Shown here: piece after piece, positions 44,205 to 54,799 of the stretch
Position numbering within the stretch: position 1 is the stretch's first letter
How the letters are laid out: the number at the start of each line of letters is the position of its first letter
Assembly (NCBI GenBank): GCA_963970005.1
Contig: CAXAMN010004080.1
Coordinates: forward strand, 233,532-297,531
Source of the DNA: Durusdinium trenchii
Lineage: Eukaryota > Sar > Dinophyceae > Suessiales > Symbiodiniaceae
Direction: 5' to 3'
DNA length: 64,000 bases
Position numbers and translations under genes: made by a program
The notes under the pieces: model-generated
The model's database searches: none
Seen by the model: the letters and a program-made list of their open reading frames with translations, nothing else
What the model was told of the DNA's origin: nothing

Positions 44205-45070
44205 ACCTGAACCCGGTTGTCTTTACTCAAATAACCTCCTCAGAAAGATGCCGCTTCCAGAAGCGTAGAGCTTTGCGACTTCCAAGGCTGGCAGCTTTGC
44301 AGAGCTGTCACTGCCTGAGTGCGTATGCTGCGTGGCTCAAGAACGCAGCAGGCAGGGTGAGGCGTGTTGAGTTCTAAGGCCAACCTGAGAATAATCATCA
44401 AACATACTGTATTTCACCAAAAACAATTTTTTGGACCAAGCGACCGTCATTGCAAACATCTGTGAAGCGACACCACACGTCCAGCTGCTCCAAAGCACGC
44501 TTCTTCACAGAGAGCACAGTCTCGGAGCGCCGTGCCTGAGAAGGGATGAGATGTGGACAAGCCCAGGACAGTCCTGCCATATGGCCCATCGGTGACAACA
44601 TCAGTTTGTCTATGTTGGTCCTGGAGCCCTATGAAGAACACAAACATCACAAACGGAAAACTGTAAGGAACTGAAAGGAAGTGAAAGCCAGAAGCCATGC
44701 TTGGTTATGCATCTTCCAAGTTGACGCGACAAGGAACTTCAATGTTCACTTCGCCCAGGGCATGAGCCACCAACCTGTGGCCAAGCATATGTCTGGCGGA
44801 AGGTGAATGCCATACACCGCCATGTGAGTCACATATACATGAATGGATGCATTTATCAGCCCAGCTGCAAATGCACGATTGGACTGCACCTGGGCTCATT
44901 GCATGAAAGGATTCTGTTGCCCAGTATGGCTACTAGATCACACAACTTCATCCTCCATTCACCGTATATCTTTTTTGGGGGGGTGGGGGCAGGAGTTTAA
45001 GGTCATCGCAAAGGTTGTGAGTTGTGAGAAGAAAAAACGCCGTGTACTGCATGCAAGCTGCATGTCTTCC
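44205..45070. other. No gene recognised
   Basis: Open frames on both strands are short and show no family signature. A G-run lies near 44977-44990. Confidence 0.35.
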
Positions 45071-45129
45071 GGCTCATCCAAGATTGGCACAATTTCTTGC
45101 CCCAGCTGCCCTAGCGACGTGGTCTGAAA

Positions 45130-45420
45130 GAATTTTGCACCAGTGGGCAAGCGCGGAACTCTCCGGCAAACGGGTGAGCCTGACTGTGACGGTTACGTAG
45201 TCTCGCTCTTCTTTTAGGTCTCCGGGATTGGTCATCCCCGCTGTCTCGATCACACCCCAATTTTCTGCAGTCATCCAGTGGCCTTGATTCAGCGCCAAGT
45301 CTGGACTTACAACTGCATGGTCGGTGCCCAGGTGGAGCTCATCTCCATTTTCCAGTCCACCTGATCATTTGGCATGGGTGGCACGGTCGGACATTGGATG
45401 TTCAAGGCCATCTCATGAAT
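45130..45420 (-). CDS. Two exons of unknown gene
   Basis: The first exon, about 45420-45320, reads ALNIQCPTVPPMPNDQVDWK then MEMSSTWAPTMQ and meets a GTAAGT donor. The second follows an acceptor-like GACTGCAG and reads ENWGVIETAGMTNPGDLKEE then RDYVTVTVRLTRLPESSALA (about 45255-45130). The splice signals and composition make these good exon candidates. I do not recognise the family. Confidence 0.4.
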
Positions 45421-45445
45421 GAGAACAAATGCATGCGAATTGACA

Positions 45446-45572
45446 GGAGCAAGGACGCTACTAGTAGCTCCTGGCATTACTACTAGTAGCTGTATATTTG
45501 GCTAATAGTAGCTATTTGCCACTAGTACTAATGCCCTTGTTACTAGTAGCGATGCCCTTGTTAGTGCGATGT
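45446..45572. repeat. CTAGTAG-family repeat, type A, diverged
   Basis: GGACGCTACTAGTAGCTCCT is followed by several TACTAGTAGC cores separated by variable spacers and CTTGTTACTAGTAGCGATGC. The central palindrome CTACTAGTAG occurs here intact. Confidence 0.8.
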
Positions 45573-45699
45573 CCAAGGTCCAGTAGCGCCAGCCAAGCAA
45601 CAGTGTGCCAGTCGCTTACGATCATCCAGCACCTCCTTGTTGCTGGCTCTGCTCAGCCTAGGGACGCAAACACCAATAAGGAGAGACGCATCTACAAAG

Positions 45700-45743
45700 C
45701 GATGGCCTCCAACCTAATAGTGATGGCCTCCAACCTACTAGCC
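45700..45743. repeat. CTAGTAG-family repeat, type B
   Basis: Two units of GATGGCCTCCAACCTAATAG and TGATGGCCTCCAACCTACTAG. The same unit recurs at 48343-48384, 56244-56285, 62316-62417 and, reversed, at 63681-63726. Confidence 0.85.
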
Positions 45744-45789
45744 TTCCAGTCCTGGGCCGCTAAGGCGAGAGCTTGCAGTCCTTCAAAGG

Positions 45790-46064
45790 TGGCAGTTCAG
45801 CCTGGCACGATGCATTCCACGATGAAGTTTGTCACGACGCCAAGCGACATGATGTTCTCGTTTTCTCTGCCTGGCTGCCCAGTTCATCGCAAAAGCGGGC
45901 CCACACAGCAAGCTGCTGATGAGCCTGCGCCGAAAGTCAATGATTTCTGATTTCTGCTGCTTCGGCCAGCACTGAAGTCTGCCTTGGTCTTCAAATCCTG
46001 AACTTTCTCCCGCCTGGGTTGGCCAAAAGCTGCCCCCCACGTTTTTCGCTCGTCCCTCAAACAC
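45790..46064 (-). CDS. Possible exon, unknown
   Basis: The minus-strand frame around 45930-45830 reads AQAHQQLAVWARFCDELGSQ then AEKTRTSCRLAS, a charged helix-like segment. It is open and protein-like but has no assigned family or defined ends. Confidence 0.25.
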
Positions 46065-46580
46065 TGACTTCAGAAGGCACGGCTCGGGGCACCCGACGCC
46101 CTCACCTCCACGGTGACCATGGCACTGGGATTGTCTGACCTCACGAAGATCTGCAGTGGCAGCAAATTATATAATTGGAATTGGAGCCTCTAAACTAGTG
46201 ACCTGCCAACCAACCCATCCAGAATGCAAAAATACTTGCTAGCGACAAACATTCGGCAAGTTGTGCATGAACCAAGCAACATGAAAGAGAGAGGTACGTA
46301 CATGTTTCATCATTTTTCAACATGCCAGCTGCCAGCATTATTTGAAGGAGCTTGCCAAGGAGCAGTGCAACCACCCATGGCCGCTGTACATCTGGCACTG
46401 CAGCTGATTGCAGCCACGTTTAAGCAACTCCGTTGAGAATCCCTTCAAACCACAAGAATCAACAAGCTATACAGCTTGTAAACGACATGCAGAAACAACG
46501 CCTGTCCCAAAGGGCCAAAAGGGAGTGGCTTTTCAGTGGCGAAATCCGCTCGAAGGCAATTGGACCCAACCCGGCCGACC

Positions 46581-47276
46581 CTACAGGTGATGCTCCAGAG
46601 AGGACTGCCTGCGCAACACAAAGGGCGGAAAATGGTCACGTGAAGGGTTCTTTGGATGGCCCCACTCATTTCTACCGAGGTCATACTGGTGAGTTCCATC
46701 CCCTGGCCGTGTCAAAGTGTAGTCGATCCATTCCAGTTGCTCGGAGAAATGTCCCTCCTTGGAGTGAGCAATCTTCAAGACCAGGTTATACTCCCCGTTC
46801 TCGCTGCAGTACTTGAGCTTGACCTCATCCGGGTGGTATTCATAGGATGCCACGAACAACTTCTTTTCCAACGGCGATTTTTGCTCCTTGGCCTTGGCCC
46901 TGGACTTGGGACATGTACTCATGAGCAGGGGCAGTGCCACATCTATGGGTGCGGCATCTTGCAAGAGCAACGCACGCAACTCGCCCTCCTCATTGGGAGG
47001 GAACAATCGCAAATAGCGACGGTAGGTAACCAAAACACAACCTTCCTTGTATGTCAATGATGAGCCAGGCCGGACTTTGTGCAAATATTGGCAATGACCC
47101 ACATAGACTCCATCCCATCTTGGCCGATAAAGTCGCAAATATTGCTCCCTCCAATTCTTCTCCAAACAAAGCAAGGACCAGAATTGGCAGAGTTGTCGGA
47201 GCCGGGGCTTCCAAATGTCCACCACCAGAGTTGCAGGTCGTAGCTCACGGCAAACCCATGAGACCTGGTTACTCAC
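46581..47276 (-). CDS. F-box only protein 9 / Hrt3-like, C-terminal exon
   Basis: The frame carries the conserved C-terminal domain of FBXO9/Hrt3/Pof7-type F-box proteins: VSWVCRELRPATLVVDIWKP (second half of the F-box, like LSLVCR...DPEIW), NWREQYLRLYRPRWDGVYVG, KEGCVLVTYRRYLRLFPPNE, then EYNLVLKIAHSKEGHFSEQL and WIDYTLTR, to the stop at 46581. Such proteins are substrate receptors of SCF ubiquitin ligases. The frame has no true ATG. It opens after an acceptor-like CAG near 47258, so the N-terminal exons (start of the F-box, TPR-like region) lie upstream and were not identified. Confidence 0.75.
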   Translation of the reverse strand: MSNQVSWVCRELRPATLVVDIWKPRLRQLCQFWSLLCLEKNWREQYLRLYRPRWDGVYVGHCQYLHKVRPGSSLTYKEGCVLVTYRRYLRLFPPNEEGELRALLLQDAAPIDVALPLLMSTCPKSRAKAKEQKSPLEKKLFVASYEYHPDEVKLKYCSENGEYNLVLKIAHSKEGHFSEQLEWIDYTLTRPGDGTHQYDLGRNEWGHPKNPSRDHFPPFVLRRQSSLEHHL

Positions 47277-47339
47277 AGTTTGTCGTCAGAAGTCACTGTC
47301 ACCTACTGAACCTATAAACAACAGAAGAAGCAAATGCAT

Positions 47340-47525
47340 GTATACAATGCATTACAAAGTGGTGTCTGCAAGTAAGTAGGGGGGAATGATCTGCCCAGAA
47401 ACGATGCAGCCCAAGCAACGCGTGTCACAACATAAGTGTCGCAGAAGAATAGGCCATCTTTCGCCCAAGCCAACAACGGATTCTCGCAATGTTCCATGAG
47501 CAAGGCTTGGGCATGAAAAAACTGG
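47340..47525 (-). CDS. Possible exon, unknown
   Basis: The minus frame reads FFHAQALLMEHCENPLLAWA then KDGLFFCDTYVVTRVAWAAS, protein-like with Cys and aromatic residues. It lies directly upstream of the FBXO9-like exon and may be part of that gene or of the preceding one. Confidence 0.3.
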
Positions 47526-47849
47526 GGCGAATCGAATTTGCTTCGAAGGTTTCGTGTAGAGGTGCTGTGTGATTCTTGGGCGGCCGTGAATGTTGGAGAA
47601 AGGTTACCGATTTCACTTCAAGCTTGTTCAATGGATAGAAGTTCAATCCACAGGTGTGCTGCTGTTAGGCTTTCCCCGAAGATGCCTAGAGCACAAAACC
47701 GAGAAAGGCGTGCATGGTCACTTCCACCGACTCAGGACATATATAGATGATATTAAATGATTGAATTGGATAATAAATGAAAGAATATGAAAGAGAAGGG
47801 GGAGAGAGAGAGAGGGAGATACAAAACATATCTTCAATCTTGCAGTCCC

Positions 47850-48975
47850 TTTTCAATGATGCATCCTAGTAGCTGTGAAATCACGAGGTTGAGCTGCGGG
47901 TTTGGTGCTTGTCCACCATTTTCTTCCTGGCAAATGTGGGATCAGCAGCCCAACACACCCTAGTCGCCCAAGCCTCCTCTTCCGCATCCTCATTGCAAGG
48001 TTCAACGGGAGCGACCTGAAAGCAGGTCGTTCCTTGGGCTTGAAAGACCTGAAAGCCTCCCCTACCTGTGCCACACAGGACGGTTGTCACCTTTGTTTGA
48101 TCATTCTACTTTTCTGAAATCGCAGGGCCTGAGAAGAGACCTTCTGCAGCTGCGAAAAACCCTGGCCCACTGCATCAGTGCTCTTTATCTTTTCACTTTG
48201 GACGAAAGACATATAATTGATAAATATGTGGGATGAGGTGACTCCTTACTGAGCAGGTCCCCGCACAGCCCACTAAAGCACTGAGGCTCATACCTGCTCA
48301 ATGGTCCTGACCCGATCATCAAGTTGCACCAAGACCTGGGCTTTGATGGCCTCCGACCTAGTAGCCATGGCCTCCAACCTACGAGTCCCGTTGGAATCCC
48401 GAACAAATCCTTGTCCCCAAGCTCCATCACGTCTCAAGCTGAGAGTTGTGCGGATTCTGTAAGCCGCGCAAGCTGCAGCTGGAGCACCTCCAAGGCTCTG
48501 GTCAAACCAAAGGTGTCCAAAAACCTTATGCCGGGGCTCCTCATGTGGCAGATAAACCGGCGCCTCTTTATCCTCTTTTTTGAATCCAACAAGCATGTGG
48601 ATTACTGGAACCAGTGAGACCTGACAATGAAAGGCTCCAAGAGGCACAGGGCCGCCGAGCAAGATTCAGGCCGCTCAATCCGTGTCCAACGCCGCCGCTC
48701 AGTTGTCAATCTCGTGGACCTACCAACATCTCCCAAATCCCAAGCGACTCTTACAGTGCATTCTGACATTCAGAGGCTTGTGGTCTGCTGTGCTTCGCGT
48801 GGGGCGTGTCCCTCATGAAGGCACTCTGAATCAAGACACCAATCTTTCGGAGCTGCGCCTGGGAGTGGACCTCCATGGCATCCGGGATGCCCACAACCTT
48901 GGTTAAATTGAGCAGTGTCTTAGTTTCAACCATGGTCGACTGTGCCATCATGCCATCCCTGAGTTTGTCAAACAC
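47850..48975 (-). CDS. Exons of unknown gene
   Basis: Minus-strand blocks: about 48975-48800 (FDKLRDGMMAQSTMVETKTL then LNLTKVVGIPDAMEVHSQAQ), 48600-48440 (FKKEDKEAPVYLPHEEPRHK), 48385-48300 (MATRSEAIKAQVLVQLDDRV then RTIEQ, ending at a GTATGAG donor) and 48070-47870 (FQVAPVEPCNEDAEEEAWAT). A type B CTAGTAG repeat (48343-48384) lies within the third block, so part of the repeat may be translated. The family is unrecognised. Confidence 0.35.
48343..48384. repeat. CTAGTAG-family repeat, type B
   Basis: GATGGCCTCCGACCTAGTAG is followed by CCATGGCCTCCAACCTACGAG. On the minus strand it stays open as RRLEAMATRSEAI within a protein-like frame. Confidence 0.85.
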
Positions 48976-49339
48976 ACACTTTCGACGTATTGAAGCCCAA
49001 GGTGCTGGTCAATTGCCAGGCTTGCTTGAACGGGATGATTCGCTGACACTCTCATGACACTGCCAAACAGCTGAAGCTTAGTCCATCTCGGTGTGCTTGG
49101 ACGGGCTTCTGAAGGTCTCTCCACCAAAGCATCGTTTTTACATACTTCTTAAGCTTCTGATTGCCAATGAGTTCATTGCCTCTTGCAGCGGCAATCCTCA
49201 GTTCATGTTGTAAATACTACAGGCGGTCTCTGCACACCGAACTTGGGGGGGATGACAATTGACGCCACTAAGACCTAGTCCACTGCGAAAGTGAGCAACA
49301 CCTTCATAGAGGCCAATCACCTCAGCTGAGCTGAGCAAA

Positions 49340-52283
49340 CACACACACAAACAAACCCCAAACACACAACCGAGTTTAAATGATGCCAGATTTCCATTCT
49401 TTGCTTTTGGCATGTTGCCGAGTTGTAGGTCGTAATGTCAGGTGAGATGTCTTTGCTCTCCAGATCACCTGAGACGGTCTGAGACGAGGAGACTGGAAAA
49501 AGGATGAAAAACGAGCGGCCTTTGGTCAACTTTGTCTCCAAAGCTTCTCATTTTCTTGGTGCAGCTGCGTTGCTAAAAGCTTCCACACCATGCTGCCAGA
49601 GTCCTACGAATTGTTTTGAGGCAAGGTTGAGGTCTAAAGATGTTGGAAGAGTGCTCACCAAGTCCACATGTCCTGCAACCTGAAGACTTGCAAGCAGGGC
49701 GTTGTAGGCCACATCGCTTGGCTGCCTACAGTAGATAGATTGACAGCTTCGATATCTTCGTTGCCAGTTAGTTTGTTTGCTTAAGGCAAGTCATGTGGCC
49801 AAGTTGCAAAGCTGCAATGAGCAAGCACTGCAGTAGCATTAAAGCCTCAACCCACAGGCCCCCGAGTGCTCGGCTCGACGCAAAGTCCCACTTGGAAGGT
49901 TCACACGTATCATTGATATCATGCTCGTGAGCTGCGACACTGGCCAACACTGAGGGCAAAGCAGGGCGCCAGCGACCATTCTCACAGGCTTTGATCGACA
50001 CGTTGCAGGTGATTTCACTGAATGACGCATCGACACCTACGCGTTAAGCTGCTTTCGACACCTACGCATTAAACTGCTTGCCCTTGACACTGCACCGACC
50101 ACTGCATTCCAACCCGATTGCACAAACCACCAGCCTCTCATAAAACGCAGAACGCCCAACGCACGCTGCCATTCCAAGGCCTTCCTTGAAACAACAAACC
50201 AACAAGAATCAACATGCTTCTTGGGAATCAGAGTGACTTAACAATTAACCCTCATTCGTCATTCTAAGCCAACAGCGCCACACGCTCTCTCCTTGCTCAC
50301 CAAGTTTCTGGCATGCGCCGAGAGCGGCGTTGCAGCCGACATTCTGCAAGGTGAGGGGTGCTGATGCCATGTGTTGCAGCAGGGCAAAACTGCGAGGCCA
50401 GTGCAAGACGGTCTCGCAGGCACTGATCACCTGAGCAAGGGCCCGGTCGGTTGGGGCTGGGAAGTGGAGCTAGCTGCACTTATGCATCCAAGTATTGTCA
50501 GGTGGCAGCATTGAACGTGATGCTGGTGCATTTGGCTGCGAGGCCGGCAATTCCTGTGATGTCATGGGACTCATATCGGCTCTAAGTGTTTGAAATAACA
50601 TTCCTCTTTGTTTCATCCACTCACTCGTCACTGGTCACTTATCCACTGTCACTCATTGAAGCTCCCAAGTGATCAAGGATCCTCCAAGCAGCACAAGGCT
50701 CACATCCCACAACCCGCTACGTTTCTCACATGCGCTGATTGCGGCATTGCTACCTCAACAAAACACCCAAACGTGTTGCTCCAGCTCCATCTTCTGGGTG
50801 TTGAGATGTGTTGAGTGTGATCGGTTTCAAGCCGACCCTTGGCACTACAACCTTTGCCCAGGTGCTAACCTCATCGGGGGCCGCCCTCCTGCCCCGCATG
50901 CCGTCGAGCAAATGAGAAGCAGGTTGCCAAAGTCCAATCCGGGCGAAAGCAGACAGGACCGCGTTGTGGCATACCTGTGGAACTCATGTTGTCATATGTT
51001 TTCACCAGTTCTCGGCTGTGTGATGATTGATATCTACTACATGTTGTCACAGGTCATGAGTGGCCTTCTGTGGCATCATCTCCCTCTGTGGCATCCTGGC
51101 CAAATCGCAACACCCCATATCCAGGTCCATGGGTGACTCGCTGTTGAAGAAAGGGGCCATGTTGGATTCTTGATCTCAAACATTTGGTTTTCCCGAATTA
51201 GCCAAACTCACACAGGCTATCACTCGCAAGCAGTATATACAGACTCTTGACTCTTCACTAGTCCTGTGCAAGAGCTGCAGTGCTGGTTGCCACTTGCAGC
51301 CTCTCTCACAGGCGCTGAGGGCAGCCCCATAGCTGATCTCAGATTCGGCCTCTGGCCTGGTCCGCGACCCCTGAATTTCTCGAGTCAAGTGACCCCCAAA
51401 TCCCAGAAATTCTATGAAATTCTTGGATGGGTTAGGTTGTTGAGTTACTTGAGTCACTTGGTCGTCTCTCCAAGTCCGGGCCTTTGAAGCCGCTCAAGTG
51501 CTTGATGCCAGGCAGTTGCTTTCGAACAGGAGCTGATGGATGTGCTAAATGTCACGCGGCTGGGTCCTTGTGCTGAGGCATTCGGCTCAAAGCAACTGCA
51601 GGATGTGTCCAAAAGGCAAGCCATGTCAAGTAGATATTAGCCCAGAGTCGTAGGCCGGCCACTTGCAACCCATCCACTGCAAGACTCCAAATGCTCTCAC
51701 TCCTGTGGCATGCCCCCAAGTCTCTGCCGCAAATGTGCAAACTCTGTGCTGATCCAAAAAACTGCATCCTAGGCTCTCCAAAGTGCTGATGAAGGTGTTG
51801 AAACTTACGATGTCCTCTTGCAAACCTGACGATTCCATTCCTGATTTCTCAGCAGTAGAAGGAGAGCTGAACAGACCAGGTCAACACCAATGGACTCAAG
51901 TTTCCATGCGAGAGTGCTTCTGGAGCAAACTTAGCAGCCCAGACTCCAAGGATCAGCGCACAGGCCTGCAACCAGGCCAAGGCTTTCTGGCAAGCACTGG
52001 CAATGGTATTTTTACCTGAGGCACAGCAGGAACCACTCCAAGCACACAGTTGGTGTGCAGCACCCAAACTTGCCACGTCACCGCAAGTGTCCACTGTGGC
52101 GCAGGCTGATGTCTCTAGGGCATGCTGCCACTTCCCAGCGAATTGGACAGCTGCCAGTCTTGCATTTTGGCTGATCCTGAGCACTGCTCGCGCTCCTTGC
52201 TCTTTCCAATTCCAAAAGAAAATCAAACCACCCAAACATTTGCCAGCTGCTCGCTCGCGCTCTCTCTCTCTCTCTCTCTCTTG

Positions 52284-52314
<31 letters not shown>

Positions 52315-52870
52315 TCAGGAAGAAGACTTTCAGCCGAAAATCTGGTCTGATTGCACGTGCAAGAGGCACATTGTCTCAAAAATGGTGAGTGCTGCATTCC
52401 AACCTCCAAGCTCGCAGCACGAGGACAGTGTGCTGAAGATCTTCGGGTTGCCAGGCCACTTCTCAATCCTCTTGCCTGGAGCTACGCCCACCCAAAGCTC
52501 CACGACAAACACAGGAAGGTCTCTTGTGAATCGCTGGTGCCGACATGTAATTCATGTGAGTGAAAGGCGCCGCCACAAGGCCCGGGGTGGAGGCCATCGC
52601 TGGAACCAAACAAGAAGAAACCGAACGAAGGTCCAAAAAGGAGCACCGCCTCCACTCACACCCACACGAAAATCAAGCAAGCTCGACAACCCATCATTTC
52701 CTGCACCGGCAGCGTGTTTCCCTTCCATGAGCGAGTTGCGACCATACATGGACAAAGCCAGCTGCCACGAACCAGTCCTCCTGCACGCACACAGCGCAGT
52801 GTTTATGCTGATCTCATCTGCGGTCAGCCTCAGTTTTGTGGTTTGACGCGGCCCAAAAAAACAAGATGGA
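49340..52870 (-). pseudogene. Degenerate or heavily interrupted PPR gene
   Basis: PPR phrases recur along the minus strand in changing frames: 52860-52710 (ISINTALCACRRTGSWQLAL), about 52440-52335 (LSSCCELGGWNAALTIFETM), 51990-51920 (NTIASACQKALAWLQACALI), 51820-51770 (DIVSFNTFISTLESLG), about 51555-51490 (VTFSTSISSCSKATAWHQAL), 51360-51250 (ISYGAALSACERGCKWQPAL), 50760-50660 (SNAAISACEKRSGLWDVSLV), 50470-50270 (GCNAALGACQKLGEQGESVW), 50000-49910 (VSIKACENGRWRPALPSVLA), 49730-49610 (DVAYNALLASLQVAGHVDLV) and 49430-49370 (DITTYNSATCQKQRMEIW). Stops and shifts fall between and within units. Decay is favoured over many introns, but both are possible, and more than one gene copy may be mixed. Confidence 0.55.
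52256..52318. repeat. TC microsatellite
   Basis: A (CT)n run of about 60 bp lies between PPR fragments, which fits an intron or decayed spacer. Confidence 0.95.
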
Positions 52871-52918
52871 ACCCGCGAACCCGAATGCAAAGACGTTCAA
52901 AAAGCTACATATGTCCAA

Positions 52919-53313
52919 ATGACACTCTTGTAGGACACTCTTGTGGGACACTCCTGTGGGACACTCATTTGGGACCCTCTTGTGGGACACCCTTGTGGGA
53001 CACTCTTGCAGGACACTCTTGTGGGACACTCTTGCAGGACACTCTTGTGGGACACTCTTGTGGGACACTCTTGTGGGACACTCTTGTGGGACACTCTTGT
53101 GGGACACTCTTGTAGGAAACTCTTGTAGGACACTCTTGTGGGACACTCTTGTAGGGCACTCTTGTGAGGCACTCTTGTGGGACACTCTTGTAGGAAACTC
53201 TTGTGGGACACTCTTGCGGGACACTCCTGTAGGACACTCTTGTGGGATACTCTTGTGGGACACTCTTGTGGGACACACTCTTGTGGGACACTGTTGCGGG
53301 ACACCTCACGATT
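52919..53313. repeat. 13-bp minisatellite, about 30 copies
   Basis: The unit is GTGGGACACTCTT with variants (TAGGACACTCTT, GCAGGACACTCTT). Because 13 is not a multiple of three and the unit lacks stops, all three frames on each strand stay open, cycling a 13-residue peptide (WDTLVGHSCGTLL, or VSHKSVPQECPTR on the minus strand). The long open frames are therefore artefacts. Confidence 0.95.
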
Positions 53314-53395
53314 CCCTGCGCCTGCCACGAAAATCCCACTTCCACACCTCAAAGCCCGCACAAAGTCCTGCGCCTGCCACGAAAAGTAACAATGT
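53314..53395. repeat. Satellite-related flank (CTGCGCCTGCCACGAAA)
   Basis: CTGCGCCTGCCACGAAAA occurs twice (around 53325 and 53368), the same core as the 42-bp satellite at 8.3-9.7 kb, with a diverged spacer containing GCACAAAGTCCTGC between. It directly adjoins the 13-bp array. Confidence 0.75.
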
Positions 53396-53459
53396 CATCT
53401 CATGTGAGCTTCAACAAAATTTGCACCACACCACACGTTTGGAATGATTTCGACCCCTT

Positions 53460-54600
53460 CTGAGCACACTCCCATCCACCAAAATCGGCATTTCAGCTGA
53501 GACCTGTCACGAAAACAGAGCTTCGATGCCACACCCTATCCCAATGGCACGGCCACATCCAACACCCCAAAAACACGACTCTCCAAACGCTAATCCCAAT
53601 GGAACTGCGCAGCAATCTGCAGATCTCACCAAACGCTGCGCCTGTGCAGCGAAACGCATCACGTTGCTTGCGCGACATGTCTTTTTCAATGTAATAGCGG
53701 CGCAAACTGACACGTGACACATCCATGAATATATGAATAGTCACTTGCAAAAGCTTCCCCCAATGGCAGCGCCTTAGCGCTCTACCGCGAACGGTTGCGA
53801 ACGGTTGCGGACCGTTGCGGACGTAGAAACAACGGATCGCGAACAAGGCTCTACCCCCAGACCCCCAAGAGTTAAACGAGAACCCTTCGCTACGCATTCG
53901 GGAAGAACTGCTGCATGTGAGCCATTGACACAAAGCTGCTGTTGCAAAGCATGGATTGGGTGCCGTGTCAACGGTTGTCTAAGTCTAAGGTGGCAGCCCT
54001 TCAGCTTTGAGACCCACGAGCAGCTGCAGTGTTGTTGCCCATGCGCTGGCGTGCTCGCTGGCCGCCATGGCGCCATTCCAGCAAACCTCTTCGCCATGTC
54101 ACAGGGAGAGTGAGAACCCTTGGAAGATGATTCCAGTCCTACATCTATGTGAGATGTAGGCACATCGGACAAGCTGAAAGGGTTCTCAGACTCCCACCAG
54201 GTTTGGCTGCATCCGCATGTCCTTCATTTCTTTGAGCACCTCCAGGCCGTGTTGCCAAAGACCAGACCTGGAGCGTTCGGACGCTACGACGGGTTCCTGG
54301 CCTTACTACTAGGCCAACGGAGAGTCCAACGCACCAGACCTGATCCCTCGCATCGCATTCGATGGCCTCTTGTCATGGGCTCGTTTCCAGTCCATGCAAA
54401 AACAGTTTTCCCGACCTGTCGCAAGCACTCATTGCTGTGCTGAAGTGAAAGGCGTTCACCTCCACAGTTGCATCGCTCAGGGCGGCCTTAGCTTGTCAAA
54501 CTGTTGGCCTAACTGGTCCGAAGACGATGGCCTACAAAACGGTTTCCCTGGTCCATCTGAGAAGGATCTCTTAGAATAAGAATCCAAAGTTGAGAAAAAC
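53460..54600. other. No gene recognised
   Basis: Open frames occur on both strands (for example minus 54060-53960, MAKRFAGMAPWRPASTPAHG) but I find no family signature or splice support. Confidence 0.35.
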
Positions 54601-54799
54601 CGCTTTCGATCTTCTCCAAATCTATCCACAAAGCACTCACAGCGCCCGCTTGATCTGCTGAATATCGTTCAGTCCACTATGCACATCATGCTGATCAACG
54701 TTTCTCCAGAACAAGCTTCCAGGATCTCCTGCGCTTCGCTGGCCAGCACGGCCTTGGCAGAGCACGGAAAAATGTGACAAAATGCCCAAAGATGATCAA

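Noticed and set aside
52814..53447. Frames of 126-168 codons on both strands at the 13-bp array
   Set aside because: A stop-free 13-bp unit keeps every frame open, so length is not evidence of coding.
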